A DNA stretch of 64,000 nt, taken from Achromobacter pestifer. Lineage in GTDB: Bacteria; Pseudomonadota; Gammaproteobacteria; Burkholderiales; Burkholderiaceae_B. The notes under the pieces are model-generated. The model saw only the letters and a list, made by a program, of their open reading frames with translations. It was not told the DNA's origin and did no database searches. Every line of letters starts with the position of its first letter. Position 1 is the stretch's first letter. This document shows, one piece after another, positions 1-10,064 of the stretch. The stretch spans positions 1,302,001 through 1,366,000 of the forward strand of contig NZ_CADIJX010000001.1 of NCBI RefSeq assembly GCF_902859625.1, read 5' to 3'. The translations under genes and the position numbers were made by a program.

Positions 1-252
1 CACTTCAACCTGTTTGGCGCGCTCGGTCAGGGCGTTGACTTCGCGGATGGACTCGTAGTTGTGTTGCAGGAAAAACGCGGCCAGGCCGCCTACCGCCGCG
101 ATCAAGATCGCGAAGAACGCCATCACCCACAGCAGCATCGTGCCAACGCGGGCGTCACGCAACCGCAGCTTGCGCTTTACCTTGGGCGCGCGGGCGACCT
201 TTTTCTTGCTGCCTTTGCCGGCCTTCGCGCCGGATTCGAGACTCGCTTCCAT
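1..252 (-). CDS. Methyl-accepting chemotaxis protein, N-terminal part (runs off the left edge)
   Basis: Only the first 84 codons are in the window. The ATG at 252 follows a purine-rich GGGGA stretch that can serve as ribosome-binding site. The visible protein has a strongly basic start (KKKVARAPKVKRKLR), then one hydrophobic segment around residues 38-58, then the start of a periplasmic helix (QHNYESIREVNALTERAKQVEV). This is the layout of an MCP with a 4-helix-bundle ligand domain: a short cytoplasmic tail, the first membrane span, then a periplasmic helix. Two complete MCP genes lie just upstream in the same orientation, which supports the reading. The signalling domain is outside the window, so the call rests on topology and neighbours. 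Any other bitopic sensor with a similar start remains possible. Confidence 0.6.
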   Translation of the reverse strand, partial: MEASLESGAKAGKGSKKKVARAPKVKRKLRLRDARVGTMLLWVMAFFAILIAAVGGLAAFFLQHNYESIREVNALTERAKQVEV

Positions 253-348
253 ATTTTTTCCCCATCCCTCAGGAACTGCTCTGACCAAATGAAAAACCAC
301 CCTGCCGACACGCCCTGTTACATGGGGGTGTGCACTGAGGGCGACGTA

Positions 349-370
349 CATTGCGGCTTGCGCCGCAATG
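349..370 (-). terminator. Hairpin downstream of the lipoprotein gene
   Basis: A 9-bp inverted repeat, CATTGCGGC and GCCGCAATG with a TTGC loop, lies about 20 bases after the lipoprotein stop codon. It has no U-tract on the minus strand, so it is at best a weak or Rho-assisted terminator or an RNA-stabilising hairpin. Confidence 0.4.
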
Positions 371-391
371 CTCTCTGCCGAACGACAGGGC

Positions 392-859
392 TTACTTGCC
401 CTGAGGCGCCAACCCGGTCGGTTCACCCGGCCCAGGTATGTAGATGGTTTGCACCTCAGGTTCCGTTGCCGGCGGCACCCAGTCCTGACGCATGTCAGGC
501 AGAGGCGCGGGGCCCAGCAACTTTTGGCGTTCCCAAGGTTCCAGCAGAATATTGGTGCTGTCGACCAGCCGCATCAAGCGGCCATCGGGGCCGAATTGCA
601 GCAAGGCTTCCTTGCGGCTGTACAGACCGTCGGTGACAAACGTGATCTTGAAGGACCAAAGGGCCAGGAATGTGCCGTCGGTCTGCTTGTAGAACTTGTC
701 GGGCGGCGCGGTCAGCGCACGCGAGGCTTCTTCCAGCGTCGTCTGGCCCGGCGTCAAGGTCGACAACTTGCCGGGATCGAAGTTATGACCCGTTGCCGCG
801 CAGCCTGCCAGCAGCACCGCGATGGCGGCTGTCGCCAGAAGATGTATATAGCCTCGCAT
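392..859 (-). CDS. Small lipoprotein of unknown function, SmpA/BamE-like size
   Basis: The 155-residue protein starts with a basic and hydrophobic signal peptide ending in a lipobox, LLAGC, so the mature protein should begin at Cys20 and be anchored by lipid. The residue after the Cys is Ala rather than Asp, which favours the outer membrane by the usual sorting rule. The mature part has a stretch like LTPGQTTLEEASRAL followed by short beta-strand-like segments. This resembles the helix-strand fold of SmpA/OmlA lipoproteins, but I cannot confirm it. The C-terminal 35 residues are proline-rich. It sits between two chemotaxis receptor genes in the same orientation, 30 bases downstream of one, and may be co-transcribed with it. 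No link to chemotaxis is shown by the sequence. Confidence 0.7.
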   Translation of the reverse strand: MRGYIHLLATAAIAVLLAGCAATGHNFDPGKLSTLTPGQTTLEEASRALTAPPDKFYKQTDGTFLALWSFKITFVTDGLYSRKEALLQFGPDGRLMRLVDSTNILLEPWERQKLLGPAPLPDMRQDWVPPATEPEVQTIYIPGPGEPTGLAPQGK

Positions 860-888
860 ACCCTACCCATTCACCGGCAACGCCGGTA

Positions 889-2718
889 TCAGAAAGATTC
901 CCAATCGTCGTCGGACGGCGTCTGACGGCGATTCGCCGCCGGCGCCGGCTTGGCGTCGTTGGCGACCGTTGCCGCGCGAGGCGCCGGGCGACGCAGCGGA
1001 CGAGCAGCCGTGGCACCCTCGGCGCTTGCTGCCGGCTTGGCGCGTGCGGCATGCGTCAGACGCACGGCAGGCGCCTTGACGGCAGGCGCTTCAGGCGCCG
1101 CGGCAACCCGTGCGACGGGACGTTGCTGCGCCAATTGGCGCGCAGGCACTTCAATCACTTCACCCGCATTGATCTTGAACACCGCCACGGCCTGAACCAG
1201 ACGTTCGGCCTGCTCTTGCAGGGAACCGGCGGCAGCGGCCGCTTCTTCCACCAAGGCGGCGTTCTGCTGCGTCACTTCATCCATCTGCGACACGGCGCGA
1301 TTGACTTGATCGATGCCGCTGGACTGCTCTTCGGACGCCGCCGAGATCTCGCCCATGATGTCCGTCACGCGCTTCACCGATGCCACGATTTCCTGCATCG
1401 TCGCGCCGGCGCGTTCCACCTGCTGCGAACCCGCGCCCACCTTCGTGACCGAGTCCTCGATCAGGCCCTTGATTTCCTTGGCCGCTTGCGCGCTGCGCTG
1501 CGCCAGCGAGCGTACTTCGCCCGCCACCACCGCAAAGCCCTTGCCTTGCTCGCCCGCACGCGCCGCTTCCACGGCCGCGTTCAGCGCCAGGATGTTCGTC
1601 TGGAAGGCGATGCCGTCGATCACGGATACGATTTCCGAGATCTTGCGCGAGCTGGCAGAAATGCCTTGCATCGTGCTGACCACTTCCGACACCGCCGAAC
1701 CACCGCGTTCGGCCACGTCCGACGCGCTGGCTGCCAACTGATTGGCTTGGCGCGCGTTGTCGGCGTTCTGCTTCACCGTGGAGGCCAGTTGCTCCATCGA
1801 TGCCGCCGTTTCCTCCAACGAGGCGGCCTGCTGTTCGGTGCGGCTGGACAAGTCCGTGTTGCCCGCGGAAATCTCACGCGAGCCCACATTGATTTCGTCC
1901 ACGCCTCGGCGCACGGACGCGACCGTGCGCGTCAGGCTTTCCTGCATGCGCTTGACTGCCGCCATCAACTGGCCAATCTCGTTGGACGAATTGACGTCCA
2001 CACGCACCGTCAGATCCCCGCCCGCGATCTTGTCAAAGCTGTCGCTGACCGTACGCAAGGGACGCAAGACCACGCGGTTCATGAACAGGAATGCGCCCAG
2101 CGACACCGCCAGGATCAGCACTGCCAGCGCGATATACACATAGGCCATCGTCGAAGTCTGGCTGCGCGCGGCCAGCACCTGCTGTTCGCTGAAGGCATTG
2201 ATGTCATTGGCGAATTCCGTCAACTGCTTGGAAAACGCGCCACTGGCAGCGCCCGCCTTGGTATTCTTCAACGACAGGTAAGCTGCCGCATCCCCCTTGT
2301 CCAGCGCGCCCATCATGGATTGCAGCGCTTCGGCGAACGTGTTGAATGACGTCAGCAGATCGCCCTCGGCGGCCTTGCCAAGCGCCGTTGCCTTGGGTAT
2401 CACCTTGAACGCTTCCATCTTCTTCTTGGCGTCGGCGACCAACTGCTGCACCGTACGCGAGTTTTCCGCCGCCCCGTTCGCATCCCCCGCCGCGCGCTGC
2501 GCGGCGGTGATGTCGGCGCGGATGGTCGCGCGCAACATCTGCGTGTAAGCGTCCTTGATCAGATTGCTCTGCTGAACGCTCAGGGAATCCAGGGCATTGA
2601 TGGTGTCGGCGCTGGAACGCATGCTGTTCCAGCCCAGGGCGATGGCAACCAGTGCGGCCAGGGCAACTGCCAACTGAGCGAGCATCAAGCCCGTGCGCAC
2701 CTTCAGATTGCTGAACAT
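889..2718 (-). CDS. Methyl-accepting chemotaxis protein with 4-helix-bundle sensor and CheR tether
   Basis: This is a transmembrane chemoreceptor of 609 residues. Residues about 10-30 form the first membrane span and about 190-213 the second, enclosing a helical periplasmic ligand domain of the TarH/4HB type. A HAMP segment follows ([25 protein letters not shown]). The long coiled-coil signalling domain contains the typical hairpin tip, around [20 protein letters not shown]. The tail is Ala/Pro-rich and ends in DWESF, which fits the xWxxF pentapeptide that docks CheR and CheB in Tsr and Tar. The signalling half is nearly identical in DNA to two other MCP genes in this window. The ligand cannot be read from sequence. 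The ATG at 2718 begins [10 protein letters not shown], the same start as the neighbouring receptor. Confidence 0.93.
   Translation of the reverse strand: MFSNLKVRTGLMLAQLAVALAALVAIALGWNSMRSSADTINALDSLSVQQSNLIKDAYTQMLRATIRADITAAQRAAGDANGAAENSRTVQQLVADAKKKMEAFKVIPKATALGKAAEGDLLTSFNTFAEALQSMMGALDKGDAAAYLSLKNTKAGAASGAFSKQLTEFANDINAFSEQQVLAARSQTSTMAYVYIALAVLILAVSLGAFLFMNRVVLRPLRTVSDSFDKIAGGDLTVRVDVNSSNEIGQLMAAVKRMQESLTRTVASVRRGVDEINVGSREISAGNTDLSSRTEQQAASLEETAASMEQLASTVKQNADNARQANQLAASASDVAERGGSAVSEVVSTMQGISASSRKISEIVSVIDGIAFQTNILALNAAVEAARAGEQGKGFAVVAGEVRSLAQRSAQAAKEIKGLIEDSVTKVGAGSQQVERAGATMQEIVASVKRVTDIMGEISAASEEQSSGIDQVNRAVSQMDEVTQQNAALVEEAAAAAGSLQEQAERLVQAVAVFKINAGEVIEVPARQLAQQRPVARVAAAPEAPAVKAPAVRLTHAARAKPAASAEGATAARPLRRPAPRAATVANDAKPAPAANRRQTPSDDDWESF
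1136..1953 (-). repeat. MCP signalling-domain repeat, copy 1 of 3
   Basis: About 0.8 kb encoding the methylation helices and signalling tip. It is almost identical base for base to 3187-4008 and 28661-29473, with runs of more than 100 identical bases. All three copies have the same orientation, so recombination between them would delete the intervening DNA or homogenise the receptors. Confidence 0.85.
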
Positions 2719-2826
2719 TTTCGGATAGTTCCGGTAGTCGTCCCGGCGGCGCTCGTTGGCCGCTGGAACGTAAAAGGGGGTAATACGTGTGCTATTGCCT
2801 ATTCAATACACTGATCGCGTGGGCCG

Positions 2827-4767
2827 TCAAAAGGACTCCCAATCGTCATCCGCTGGCGGGGGCCGGCGGCTGGCAGCGGACGCGGCCGGCGCCGCATCCG
2901 TGGCGCTATCCGCGCGGGTCGCCGGACGGCGCAAGGGACGCGCGACAGTCGCCGCGGCCGGAGCGGGTTTGGGGCGAGCCACCTGCGTCTTGCGAGGCGC
3001 GGGTTTCGGAGCCGGCGTATCGCCGTCCTCCGTCGTCGCCTGCGGCATTGGCGCGGCCTGGGCCGGTTGATGTTCCTGCGCGGGCTTGGCCAACCGGGCG
3101 GCAGCCGTGGCTCGCGGCGTCGCCGGTGGGGTCGCCGGGATATTGGCCTGCGGCGCCGGCACGCGCGCCGCTGTGCGTTGCTGCGCCAGTTGGCGAGCCG
3201 GCACTTCGATGACTTCACCCGCATTGATCTTGAAGACGGCGACGGCTTCGGCCAGACGCTGCGCCTGTTCTTGCAGGGAACCCGCGGCAGCGGCCGCCTC
3301 TTCCACCAACGCTGCGTTCTGCTGCGTCACCTCATCCATCTGCGACACGGCGCGGTTGACTTGATCGATACCGCTGGACTGCTCTTCGGACGCCGCCGAG
3401 ATCTCGCCCATGATGTCCGTCACGCGCTTCACCGATGCCACGATTTCCTGCATCGTCGCGCCGGCGCGTTCCACCTGCTGCGAACCGGCACCCACCTTGG
3501 ACACCGAGTCCTCGATCAGGCCCTTGATTTCCTTGGCCGCTTGCGCGCTGCGCTGCGCCAGCGAACGCACTTCGCCCGCCACCACCGCAAAGCCCTTGCC
3601 CTGCTCGCCCGCACGCGCCGCTTCCACGGCCGCGTTCAGCGCCAGGATGTTCGTCTGGAACGCGATGCCGTCGATCACGGACACGATTTCCGAGATCTTG
3701 CGCGAGCTGGCAGAAATGCCCTGCATCGTGCTGACCACTTCCGACACCGCCGAACCACCGCGTTCGGCCACGTCCGACGCACTGGCTGCCAGCTGATTGG
3801 CTTGGCGCGCGTTGTCGGCGTTCTGCTTCACCGTGGAGGCCAGTTGCTCCATCGATGCGGCCGTTTCCTCCAACGAGGCGGCCTGCTGCTCCGTGCGGCT
3901 GGACAGGTCCGTGTTGCCCGCGGAAATCTCACGCGAACCCACATTGATTTCGTCCACGCCACGGCGCACCGTGGCGACCGTGCGCGTCAGGCTTTCCTGC
4001 ATGCGCTTGATGGCGCCAAACAGTTGGCCGATTTCGTTGGTGCTCCGCACATCGATCCGACCCGTGAAATCACCGCCCGAGATCTTGTCGAAGTGGTCCC
4101 CCGCCTGATGCAGCGGACGCAAGACAGTACGGTTGATGAAAATCCAGCAGCCCAACGCCAGCACCAGCCCAATCGCCAGCATTGCAATGGTCACCATGCG
4201 CGAGATACGGTGATCCGTCTCCGCTTGAACCACCAATTCGTCAGTCCGTTGATCCAAGAACTGCAACACGCCATTCACCGCTTCACGGAAGGCCGTGTTG
4301 GCGGCGCTGCCGGCGTCGTTCAGGTCCAGGTATTCCTGGATTGCCATGTTCGACAGCGCAGCGGCCTGGCGCTTGTATACGTCGTCGAACTGCTTGTAGG
4401 CGGCTTCCAACTTCTCAACCAGCGCTTCAGACCCCGGCATGCGTTGCGCCTTGCGGAATTCGTCCAGCGACTTGCTGCCCTCTTGCATCAGGGCTTCGGC
4501 GCGCTTGGTCTGCGTATTCGCCTGCTCGGTCTTGCCTTGCTGCATATCCATCAGCGACGTCGCCAACAGCAGCCGGCCGCGCAGATAGGCGGCATAGGCA
4601 CGATTCAATTGGGTGCCTTGATTGGAATAGGCGTCGTTAACCTGCTCGAGCTTCGCGTTGCTGGAGTTCAACCCCAACCAAGCCACGCCATTGGATATGA
4701 ACATGGCGCCCGTGAAGAGCAACAGCACCAGAACGATACAGGTGCGAACTTTCAAATTGACAAACAT
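2827..4767 (-). CDS. Methyl-accepting chemotaxis protein, second paralogue with CheR tether
   Basis: I start this 646-residue receptor at the ATG at 4767 ([10 protein letters not shown]), matching the start of the adjacent paralogue. An upstream in-frame ATG at 4866 would add a non-conserved 33-residue leader. The protein has a membrane span at about residues 10-30, a helical periplasmic domain to about residue 195, a second span, a HAMP segment ([20 protein letters not shown]) and a signalling domain nearly identical to those at 889-2718 and 28583-30286. The tail between the signalling domain and the end is unusually long, about 110 residues, rich in Ala, Pro and Arg, and ends DDDWESF, a CheR/CheB docking pentapeptide. 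The periplasmic domain differs from the other receptors, so the stimulus should differ. It lies downstream of flgL, separated by a hairpin. Confidence 0.93.
   Translation of the reverse strand: MFVNLKVRTCIVLVLLLFTGAMFISNGVAWLGLNSSNAKLEQVNDAYSNQGTQLNRAYAAYLRGRLLLATSLMDMQQGKTEQANTQTKRAEALMQEGSKSLDEFRKAQRMPGSEALVEKLEAAYKQFDDVYKRQAAALSNMAIQEYLDLNDAGSAANTAFREAVNGVLQFLDQRTDELVVQAETDHRISRMVTIAMLAIGLVLALGCWIFINRTVLRPLHQAGDHFDKISGGDFTGRIDVRSTNEIGQLFGAIKRMQESLTRTVATVRRGVDEINVGSREISAGNTDLSSRTEQQAASLEETAASMEQLASTVKQNADNARQANQLAASASDVAERGGSAVSEVVSTMQGISASSRKISEIVSVIDGIAFQTNILALNAAVEAARAGEQGKGFAVVAGEVRSLAQRSAQAAKEIKGLIEDSVSKVGAGSQQVERAGATMQEIVASVKRVTDIMGEISAASEEQSSGIDQVNRAVSQMDEVTQQNAALVEEAAAAAGSLQEQAQRLAEAVAVFKINAGEVIEVPARQLAQQRTAARVPAPQANIPATPPATPRATAAARLAKPAQEHQPAQAAPMPQATTEDGDTPAPKPAPRKTQVARPKPAPAAATVARPLRRPATRADSATDAAPAASAASRRPPPADDDWESF
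3187..4008 (-). repeat. MCP signalling-domain repeat, copy 2 of 3
   Basis: Near-identical to the signalling-domain DNA at 1136-1953 and 28661-29473. Differences are scattered and mostly silent, which fits duplication followed by ongoing gene conversion. Confidence 0.85.
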
Positions 4768-4868
4768 GGAATATCCGAGCGTTAAGCAACGTGAAACAGC
4801 ATTACCTACCCTGCACGCAACCACGGACGCCCCGGCCTTGGGCCAGAAGCGTCCGCAAGGGCGCAAAT

Positions 4869-4891
4869 GGCCGCACTCAATCAGTGCGGCC
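4869..4891 (-). terminator. Hairpin terminator after flgKL
   Basis: A perfect 9-bp stem, GGCCGCACT and AGTGCGGCC with a 5-base loop, lies 15 bases after the flgL stop codon. On the minus strand it is followed only by ATTTG, so the U-tract is weak. Its position between flgL and the next receptor gene fits a transcript end for flgKL. Confidence 0.6.
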
Positions 4892-4906
4892 GGGGATCCC
4901 GCCGCA

Positions 4907-6151
4907 TTACTTGCGGCTGAACAGACTGGACCCCTGAATAGTCATGAACGCCGCCGACGCGGCTTGCAACGCCACCTGGCGCAGCGCAAGCTGGCTGGCG
5001 CCGGCGTAGTAATCCAGATCTTCCAGGTCGGACAAGGACTTGGAGTACGTCAGGCCCTTCTTGGTGCCCGTCGCGTCCAGCGCGTCCAACTCGTTCATGC
5101 GGGCGCCTACCGATGCGGTCACGGTCAGAACGTTGTCATAGCTGTTCGACAACTTCTTGTTCGCGGTCGCCAGGGCATTGGTCACACGAGCCGTCGCCGC
5201 CGGATCACCATTGCTCGGTGCGTCTAGGGCCGCGATCAGGTTGTCCAGCGTCGAGAACACATCCATGTCGGTGGACTGAACGCTTTCAACCTTGATGGTG
5301 TCGCCCGCCTTGGGTTCACCCGTGACCACCATCGACACACCGCCAAAATCAATCGCGGTGCCCGTGGCGTATGCCTTCGCGGGTTGGGACGGATCCGGCA
5401 CCGTGACCGGGTTGCCGCCATTGGCGTCGGTCGTCGTGACACGGAAGCCCATCGCGCCCGTGGCATCCGCCTCGAAGGTCACGGTGAAATTCTTGTCCAG
5501 GTTCCCGCTGCCCGGCGTGACCGACACGGCGCTGAATTGCGCGGTGCCGGTGTTCGATGCGGGCGCCGAGGCCACATAGGCCTGCGAACCGGGGTTAGCG
5601 CGGCCGAAGACATCCACACCCAGATCGCTGGTCGACAACTGACGGCTTTGATCAACCTGGATGGTGCGTTCGCCAACCGATCCGCTGTATTGAATCTTGC
5701 CGCTGGCGTCCTTGGTGTAGGGCATCACGCTGCCATCATTGCCCGAGAACAGGTACTGGCCGCTGCCATCGGTCGTGTTGGCCAGGCCCAACAGGGCCTC
5801 GCGAGTGCTCTTGAGTGCCGTCGACAGGGTCTGACGATCACTGTCGGACAACACGCCGCCCGCCTGGATCACGCGGGTACGCGCTTCCTGCAAGGCATTC
5901 TTGACGGAATCCAGCGTGTTGCTCTCTTGGCCAAGGTTGGTATTGGCCGTCTGGCGGTTCATCGCATACGTCGAGTTGATGCTTTGCGTCTGCGCCACGC
6001 CGATCGCCAACGCCGCCGACAGCGGATCATCCGCAGGGGTCAGGTACTTGCGCCCGCTGCCCACCTGTTCGACCAGGCGGTTCATGTCGGATTCCTGAGA
6101 GAGCACGCCGCTCAGGCCGTTCGTGTACATCATCGTGGTGCTCAGGCGCAT
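4907..6151 (-). CDS. flgL: Flagellar hook-filament junction protein FlgL
   Basis: FlgL is the second hook-filament junction protein, assembled on the FlgK ring as the base for the flagellin filament. The 414-residue protein has flagellin-like ends: [21 protein letters not shown] with the segment [12 protein letters not shown] at the N-terminus, and a C-terminal helix ending in SLFSRK. The middle is Gly/Thr-rich and fits the variable surface domain. It follows flgK by 47 bases in the same direction, as in most flagellated proteobacteria. The length is slightly above that of the enteric protein (about 317), which reflects the larger central domain. Both genes are probably read from the sigma-28-like promoter at the end of flgJ. 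Confidence 0.96.
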   Translation of the reverse strand: MRLSTTMMYTNGLSGVLSQESDMNRLVEQVGSGRKYLTPADDPLSAALAIGVAQTQSINSTYAMNRQTANTNLGQESNTLDSVKNALQEARTRVIQAGGVLSDSDRQTLSTALKSTREALLGLANTTDGSGQYLFSGNDGSVMPYTKDASGKIQYSGSVGERTIQVDQSRQLSTSDLGVDVFGRANPGSQAYVASAPASNTGTAQFSAVSVTPGSGNLDKNFTVTFEADATGAMGFRVTTTDANGGNPVTVPDPSQPAKAYATGTAIDFGGVSMVVTGEPKAGDTIKVESVQSTDMDVFSTLDNLIAALDAPSNGDPAATARVTNALATANKKLSNSYDNVLTVTASVGARMNELDALDATGTKKGLTYSKSLSDLEDLDYYAGASQLALRQVALQAASAAFMTIQGSSLFSRK

Positions 6152-6198
6152 GGTGCAACTCCGAAATTCTTCTTAGTAATCACAATTCGACGGTCTGA

Positions 6199-7872
6199 TT
6201 AGCCACGCAGACCCAACAGCGTGTCAAAGACGGTGCTGGCCACATCGATGATGCGGGCGCTGGCCTGGTACTGCTCTTGATACAACGACAGGCTTACGTA
6301 TTCTTCATTCAGGTTGACGCCCGACACCGACTGCTGCGCGGCGGCGGTCTGCTTGATCAGATTGGCCTGCGCGGTAGCGGCCGATTTGGCCTGAGCCGTC
6401 TGCACGCCAACGGTGTTCACGACCTGCGCAAACATGTCCGTGGTACTCATCGTGCCGTGACCCAGCACTTTCGCGGTTTGCAGTTGCGCCAGCTTCAGTG
6501 CGTTCTTGCCGTTGGCGTCGCCGCCTTCGGCATCCGCGGCGGCAATGCGCTCTGGATCGGTGATCAGCACATTGATGTCGCGGGCGGCATCGCGCGTGGG
6601 CGACAACGTCCACTTGTCGCCGGCTTGGGGCGGCGCGTTGATCGTCAACGTCACGCCCATCTCGTTGTCCATGTTCAACGTCGCGTTGGGCGGCGTGCCG
6701 GTCGCCGGGCCGTTGTAGACCTGGGAGCCTTCCGGCATGCGCACGACTTGATAGTTCGTGCCGTCAAACGAGATTTCGTAGTCTTTCGCGTTGATGTTGG
6801 ACAGGTTCGTGAACTGGCCCGAGATCTGCGCGTTGCTCTTGTTCTGGGTATTCGGCACGCCTTGCGGCGAAGCGATACTGAAGAAGTCCGTGCCCGGATT
6901 GCCGTTCTGGTCCAGACCTTGCTTGTGCTGTTCGTTGAACGACATCGCCAGGCCAACCGCCATCTGGCCCAATTGGGCCTGCATGACGTCCAGCGATGCC
7001 GAACGGAACTGCAACAAACCGCCCAGCTTGCCGCCGGTGACATCGCTGTCGGCGAGTTCGACCGACACCGTCTTGCCGGCGCCTGCCGGCAGCGTGTAGG
7101 CCAAGACCGTCCGGCTGGCATCCTTGGACGACGGCACGGCTTGCAGCGGGTAGATGGTGGAACCAGACAGCAACGCCTGGCCGCCCTTGGCCAGCGACAC
7201 ATTGATCTTGTCGCCTTGCTCGTAGGTGGTGATGCCGACCAGCTGGTTCAGTTCTGCCACCGCCAGATCGCGCTGGTCGAGCAGGTCATTCGGGGGGCCG
7301 TTGCCGGCCTTGCCGGTCGCCACCGAAATCTGCGTGTTCAGGTCGTCGATGCGGGCCAGGTAGCTATTGACCTGTTCCACCGTGGCCGTGATCTGCGTGT
7401 TCAGGCCTTCGCGCTGATTCTGCATTTCGGTGTAGGCCGAGCGGATCTGGGTGGTCAGGCTGTTCGCCTTGCCCAGCAAATCCTGGCGGGCGGCCGGGTC
7501 AGCAGGCTTGCTGGCCACGGCATTCATGCTGGTGAAGAAATTGGTCAGGCCCGGAGCGATGCCGACCGTGCGGTCAGCAAACAGATTGTTGACCTGGGAC
7601 ACCTGGTCCAGCTGCGCTTGCAGTTGGGCACCGCTGCCCTGCGCGCCGACGAGCTGCTTGTACAAGAAGCTGTCGTAGCTGCGCACGACGGTGTCAACCT
7701 GCACACCACGGCCGATGTAGCCGTTGGTGGTGGCTTGCGCGCCCGCGGTGGACGTCATGACGCGCTGGCGGTTGTAACCCACCGTGGTGGCATTGTTGAT
7801 GTTGTGGCTGGTGGTGGCCAAACCCGCCTGGGCGGCGTTCAGCCCGCCCAATGCCGTTTTATACAAATTCAT
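6199..7872 (-). CDS. flgK: Flagellar hook-associated protein FlgK
   Basis: FlgK (HAP1) forms the first ring of the hook-filament junction. The ATG at 7872 gives MNLYKTALGGLNAAQAGLATTSHNINNATTVGYN, written here only as the family start: a rod/hook-type helix with the N-N-x-N-T-x-G-Y-N-R pattern typical of axial proteins. The ATG 126 bases upstream at 7998 would add an unrelated leader. The 557-residue length is normal. The C-terminal end (NLNEEYVSLSLYQEQYQASARII) is the conserved D0 helix shared by hook and HAP proteins. A sigma-28-like promoter lies about 50 bases upstream, across the flgJ stop codon, so flgKL can be expressed late independently of flgB-J. Confidence 0.97.
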   Translation of the reverse strand: MNLYKTALGGLNAAQAGLATTSHNINNATTVGYNRQRVMTSTAGAQATTNGYIGRGVQVDTVVRSYDSFLYKQLVGAQGSGAQLQAQLDQVSQVNNLFADRTVGIAPGLTNFFTSMNAVASKPADPAARQDLLGKANSLTTQIRSAYTEMQNQREGLNTQITATVEQVNSYLARIDDLNTQISVATGKAGNGPPNDLLDQRDLAVAELNQLVGITTYEQGDKINVSLAKGGQALLSGSTIYPLQAVPSSKDASRTVLAYTLPAGAGKTVSVELADSDVTGGKLGGLLQFRSASLDVMQAQLGQMAVGLAMSFNEQHKQGLDQNGNPGTDFFSIASPQGVPNTQNKSNAQISGQFTNLSNINAKDYEISFDGTNYQVVRMPEGSQVYNGPATGTPPNATLNMDNEMGVTLTINAPPQAGDKWTLSPTRDAARDINVLITDPERIAAADAEGGDANGKNALKLAQLQTAKVLGHGTMSTTDMFAQVVNTVGVQTAQAKSAATAQANLIKQTAAAQQSVSGVNLNEEYVSLSLYQEQYQASARIIDVASTVFDTLLGLRG

Positions 7873-7921
7873 GCTGACAATGCCCCGTGTGTAACCGCAG
7901 CTGTTATCTCTGGATACTCCA

Positions 7922-7948
7922 TTAACGGCAGGAGATCGTCCAAATTTA
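7922..7948 (-). promoter_or_regulatory. Sigma-28 (FliA) promoter for flgKL
   Basis: On the minus strand I read TAAATTTG, an 11-base spacer, then GCCGTTAA. Compared with the consensus TAAAGTTT-N11-GCCGATAA the halves match 6/8 and 7/8 with exact spacing. The element overlaps the flgJ stop codon and lies about 50 bases before the flgK ATG. Confidence 0.75.
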
Positions 7949-8923
7949 GAGTCCTTCCAACATCTGGCGGGAATTTTCCACCTTGGATGCCGCCCCACGC
8001 AGCTGACCCATGATGCCGATCAGTTTCTGCGCATAGCGCGGGTCGGTCGCGTAGCCTGCATCCTGGATCTTGCGCGCCGCATCGATCTCGTTGCGCGCCT
8101 GGGTCACGGCCTCGTAGCGCGGGCTGTTGCCGATCAGGCGGGCATAGTCCGCGAACGATTCCTCATAGGAGGCATAGGCGCGGAAGGGTTGCGTCACCTT
8201 TTTCGCCACGCCGTCTTCGTATTCGGTGGTCAACACATTGACGACCTTGCCCTTCCAGCTGGAGCCCGCCTTGATGCCGAACAGGTTGTAGCTGGTGCTG
8301 CCGTCCGCGTGCTTGATCTCGCGCTGACCCCAGCCCGACTCCAGGGCCGCCTGGCCCATGATCAGGCGCGCGGGTACGCCGCTTTGCTGCGAAGCCAGAT
8401 TGGCCGCGCGCGACATCTTCGACACAAACTCCACGACATGCTCGGGCGCCCCTTCGGCGGCAGCCAGCGCGCGGTCACTGGCGCGGTTGTTGCGCATGAC
8501 GTTGAGCAACGCCGAGACTTCGCGCGATCCGCCCGTGCGGAAGTCCAGATCGCCGCCCTGCCCGATCGCGCGAACCGCGTCGTCGGACACATCGGCCGGC
8601 TTGCCCTGCTGCATCTGCGCCAGGATGGACTGCGACAGTCCGATCCCGGGCGTGGCCAGGTGCAAGGCCAACTGTTCGTCCGCCATGGATTGCAGCATCT
8701 GCGTCTGCTGCGAGTCGAACAGCCCTTCCTTGGGCGTCGCCTCGCGCATGCGCTTGACCATCATTTGCAGGAACAGGGCCTCGAACTGCTTGGCAACCTG
8801 CTTCTGTTGCTCGGTGCCTTCCGGGTCCTTCTTGACGTCCCGCTTCAGGTCCGACAGGCGACCCATGTCGAACACCGAATCCTGCCGGGCCGCACCACGA
8901 GCCGCGTCGTTAGTGACTGCCAT
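7946..8923 (-). CDS. flgJ: Flagellar rod cap and peptidoglycan hydrolase FlgJ
   Basis: FlgJ caps the growing rod and cuts a hole in the peptidoglycan. The 325-residue protein has both expected halves. Residues about 40-100 are the rod-capping domain (KQFEALFLQMMVKRMREATP). Residues about 160-315 are a glucosaminidase/lysozyme-like domain with LIMGQAALESGWG, where Glu195 is the expected catalytic acid, followed by NLFGIKAG and the conserved Y-E-S-F-x-D-Y segment. It starts 2 bases after the flgI stop codon, which points to translational coupling in the flgB-J operon. The 3-prime end carries the flgK promoter. Confidence 0.96.
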   Translation of the reverse strand: MAVTNDAARGAARQDSVFDMGRLSDLKRDVKKDPEGTEQQKQVAKQFEALFLQMMVKRMREATPKEGLFDSQQTQMLQSMADEQLALHLATPGIGLSQSILAQMQQGKPADVSDDAVRAIGQGGDLDFRTGGSREVSALLNVMRNNRASDRALAAAEGAPEHVVEFVSKMSRAANLASQQSGVPARLIMGQAALESGWGQREIKHADGSTSYNLFGIKAGSSWKGKVVNVLTTEYEDGVAKKVTQPFRAYASYEESFADYARLIGNSPRYEAVTQARNEIDAARKIQDAGYATDPRYAQKLIGIMGQLRGAASKVENSRQMLEGL

Positions 8924-8925
8924 GA

Positions 8926-10062
8926 TCAGATGATTTCCAGTTCGGCGCGCAAGGCGCCTGCGGTCTTCATGGCCTGAAGAATGGCCAGCAGGTCCTGCGG
9001 CGTGGCACCCAGTGCGTTCAGGCCCTTGACCACATCAGCCAGGTTGGCGCTGGTGCTGACGCGCTGCAAAGAACCGTTGTCCTGGCGCACTTCGATCTGG
9101 GTATTGGGCACCACCACCGTCTGGCCTTCCGTGAAAGGCGTATCCGGCTGCGACACCTGGTTTTGACGGTTGATGATGACCGACAGGTTGCCGTGCGCCA
9201 CGGCGGCCTCTTCGATCATGACCGTGCGATTCATGACGACCGAACCGGTGCGGGCATTGATGATGACCTTGGCCACCGTGGGAGCACGGGCCACTTGCAG
9301 GTCTTCGACCAGCGACAGGAAGCGCGCCTGGGACGCCTGCTCCATCGGCGTGCGCACCTGCACGACACGGCCGTCCAGCGCCGTGGCCGTGCCTTGGCCG
9401 AACTTCTTGTTCAGTGCCGTCGCCACGTTCTGCGCCGTGCCGAAGTCGGTATTGTTCAGCTCGACGTGTATGTAGCCATCACGCGAAAACGTGGTGGGCA
9501 CGCCGCGTTCGACAATGGCGCCCGCGCTGATGCGGCCGCCGTTCAATTGGTTGATCTGCACGCTGGAGCCACCGGCCGAAGCGCCCGCGCCGCCCACCAG
9601 GATATTGCCCTGGGCGATGGCGTAAACCTGGCTGTCGGCGCCCTTCATGGGCGTCATCAGCAAGGTGCCGCCGCGCAGGCTCTTTGCGTTGCCCATGGAC
9701 GAGACCACCACGTCCAGCGTCTGGCCAGGCCGGGCGAACGCCGGCAAGGTGGTCGTGACCATGACGGCCGCCACGTTCTTCAACTGCATGTTGCTGCCGG
9801 CAGGCACGGTAATGCCCAGCTGCGACAACATATTGGTCAGGCTCTGCTGCGTGAACGGCGTCTGGCGTACCTGGTCACCGCTGCCGTCCAGGCCCACGAC
9901 CAGGCCGTAACCGATCAGCTGGTTGCCACGCACGCCCTGGATCGAAGCCAGGTCCTTCAGCCGTTCGGCCTGAGCGGCGCCGGCGCCGGCCACCAATCCG
10001 ACCGCCACGCAGACGCGAGCGAACAAGGACAGCAAGGCGGATATCGGAGTCGGTTGTGTCAT
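8926..10062 (-). CDS. flgI: Flagellar P-ring protein FlgI
   Basis: FlgI forms the P ring around the rod in the peptidoglycan layer. The 378-residue protein has a signal peptide ending near AGAGAAQA, then the family opening [20 protein letters not shown], and the conserved motifs [27 protein letters not shown] and [11 protein letters not shown]. The C-terminus ([20 protein letters not shown]) is also typical. I place the start at the ATG at 10062, 2 bases after the flgH stop codon. The longer open frame upstream is flgH read in the wrong frame. Export is Sec-dependent and assembly needs the chaperone FlgA, whose gene lies beyond flgB. Confidence 0.97.
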   Translation of the reverse strand: MTQPTPISALLSLFARVCVAVGLVAGAGAAQAERLKDLASIQGVRGNQLIGYGLVVGLDGSGDQVRQTPFTQQSLTNMLSQLGITVPAGSNMQLKNVAAVMVTTTLPAFARPGQTLDVVVSSMGNAKSLRGGTLLMTPMKGADSQVYAIAQGNILVGGAGASAGGSSVQINQLNGGRISAGAIVERGVPTTFSRDGYIHVELNNTDFGTAQNVATALNKKFGQGTATALDGRVVQVRTPMEQASQARFLSLVEDLQVARAPTVAKVIINARTGSVVMNRTVMIEEAAVAHGNLSVIINRQNQVSQPDTPFTEGQTVVVPNTQIEVRQDNGSLQRVSTSANLADVVKGLNALGATPQDLLAILQAMKTAGALRAELEII

Positions 10063-10064
10063 AG

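Noticed and set aside
670..4785. Plus-strand open frames opposite the two chemoreceptor genes
   Set aside because: They repeat in the same form opposite all three near-identical receptors, which is what a shadow of the signalling domain does. The minus-strand reading has full MCP architecture.
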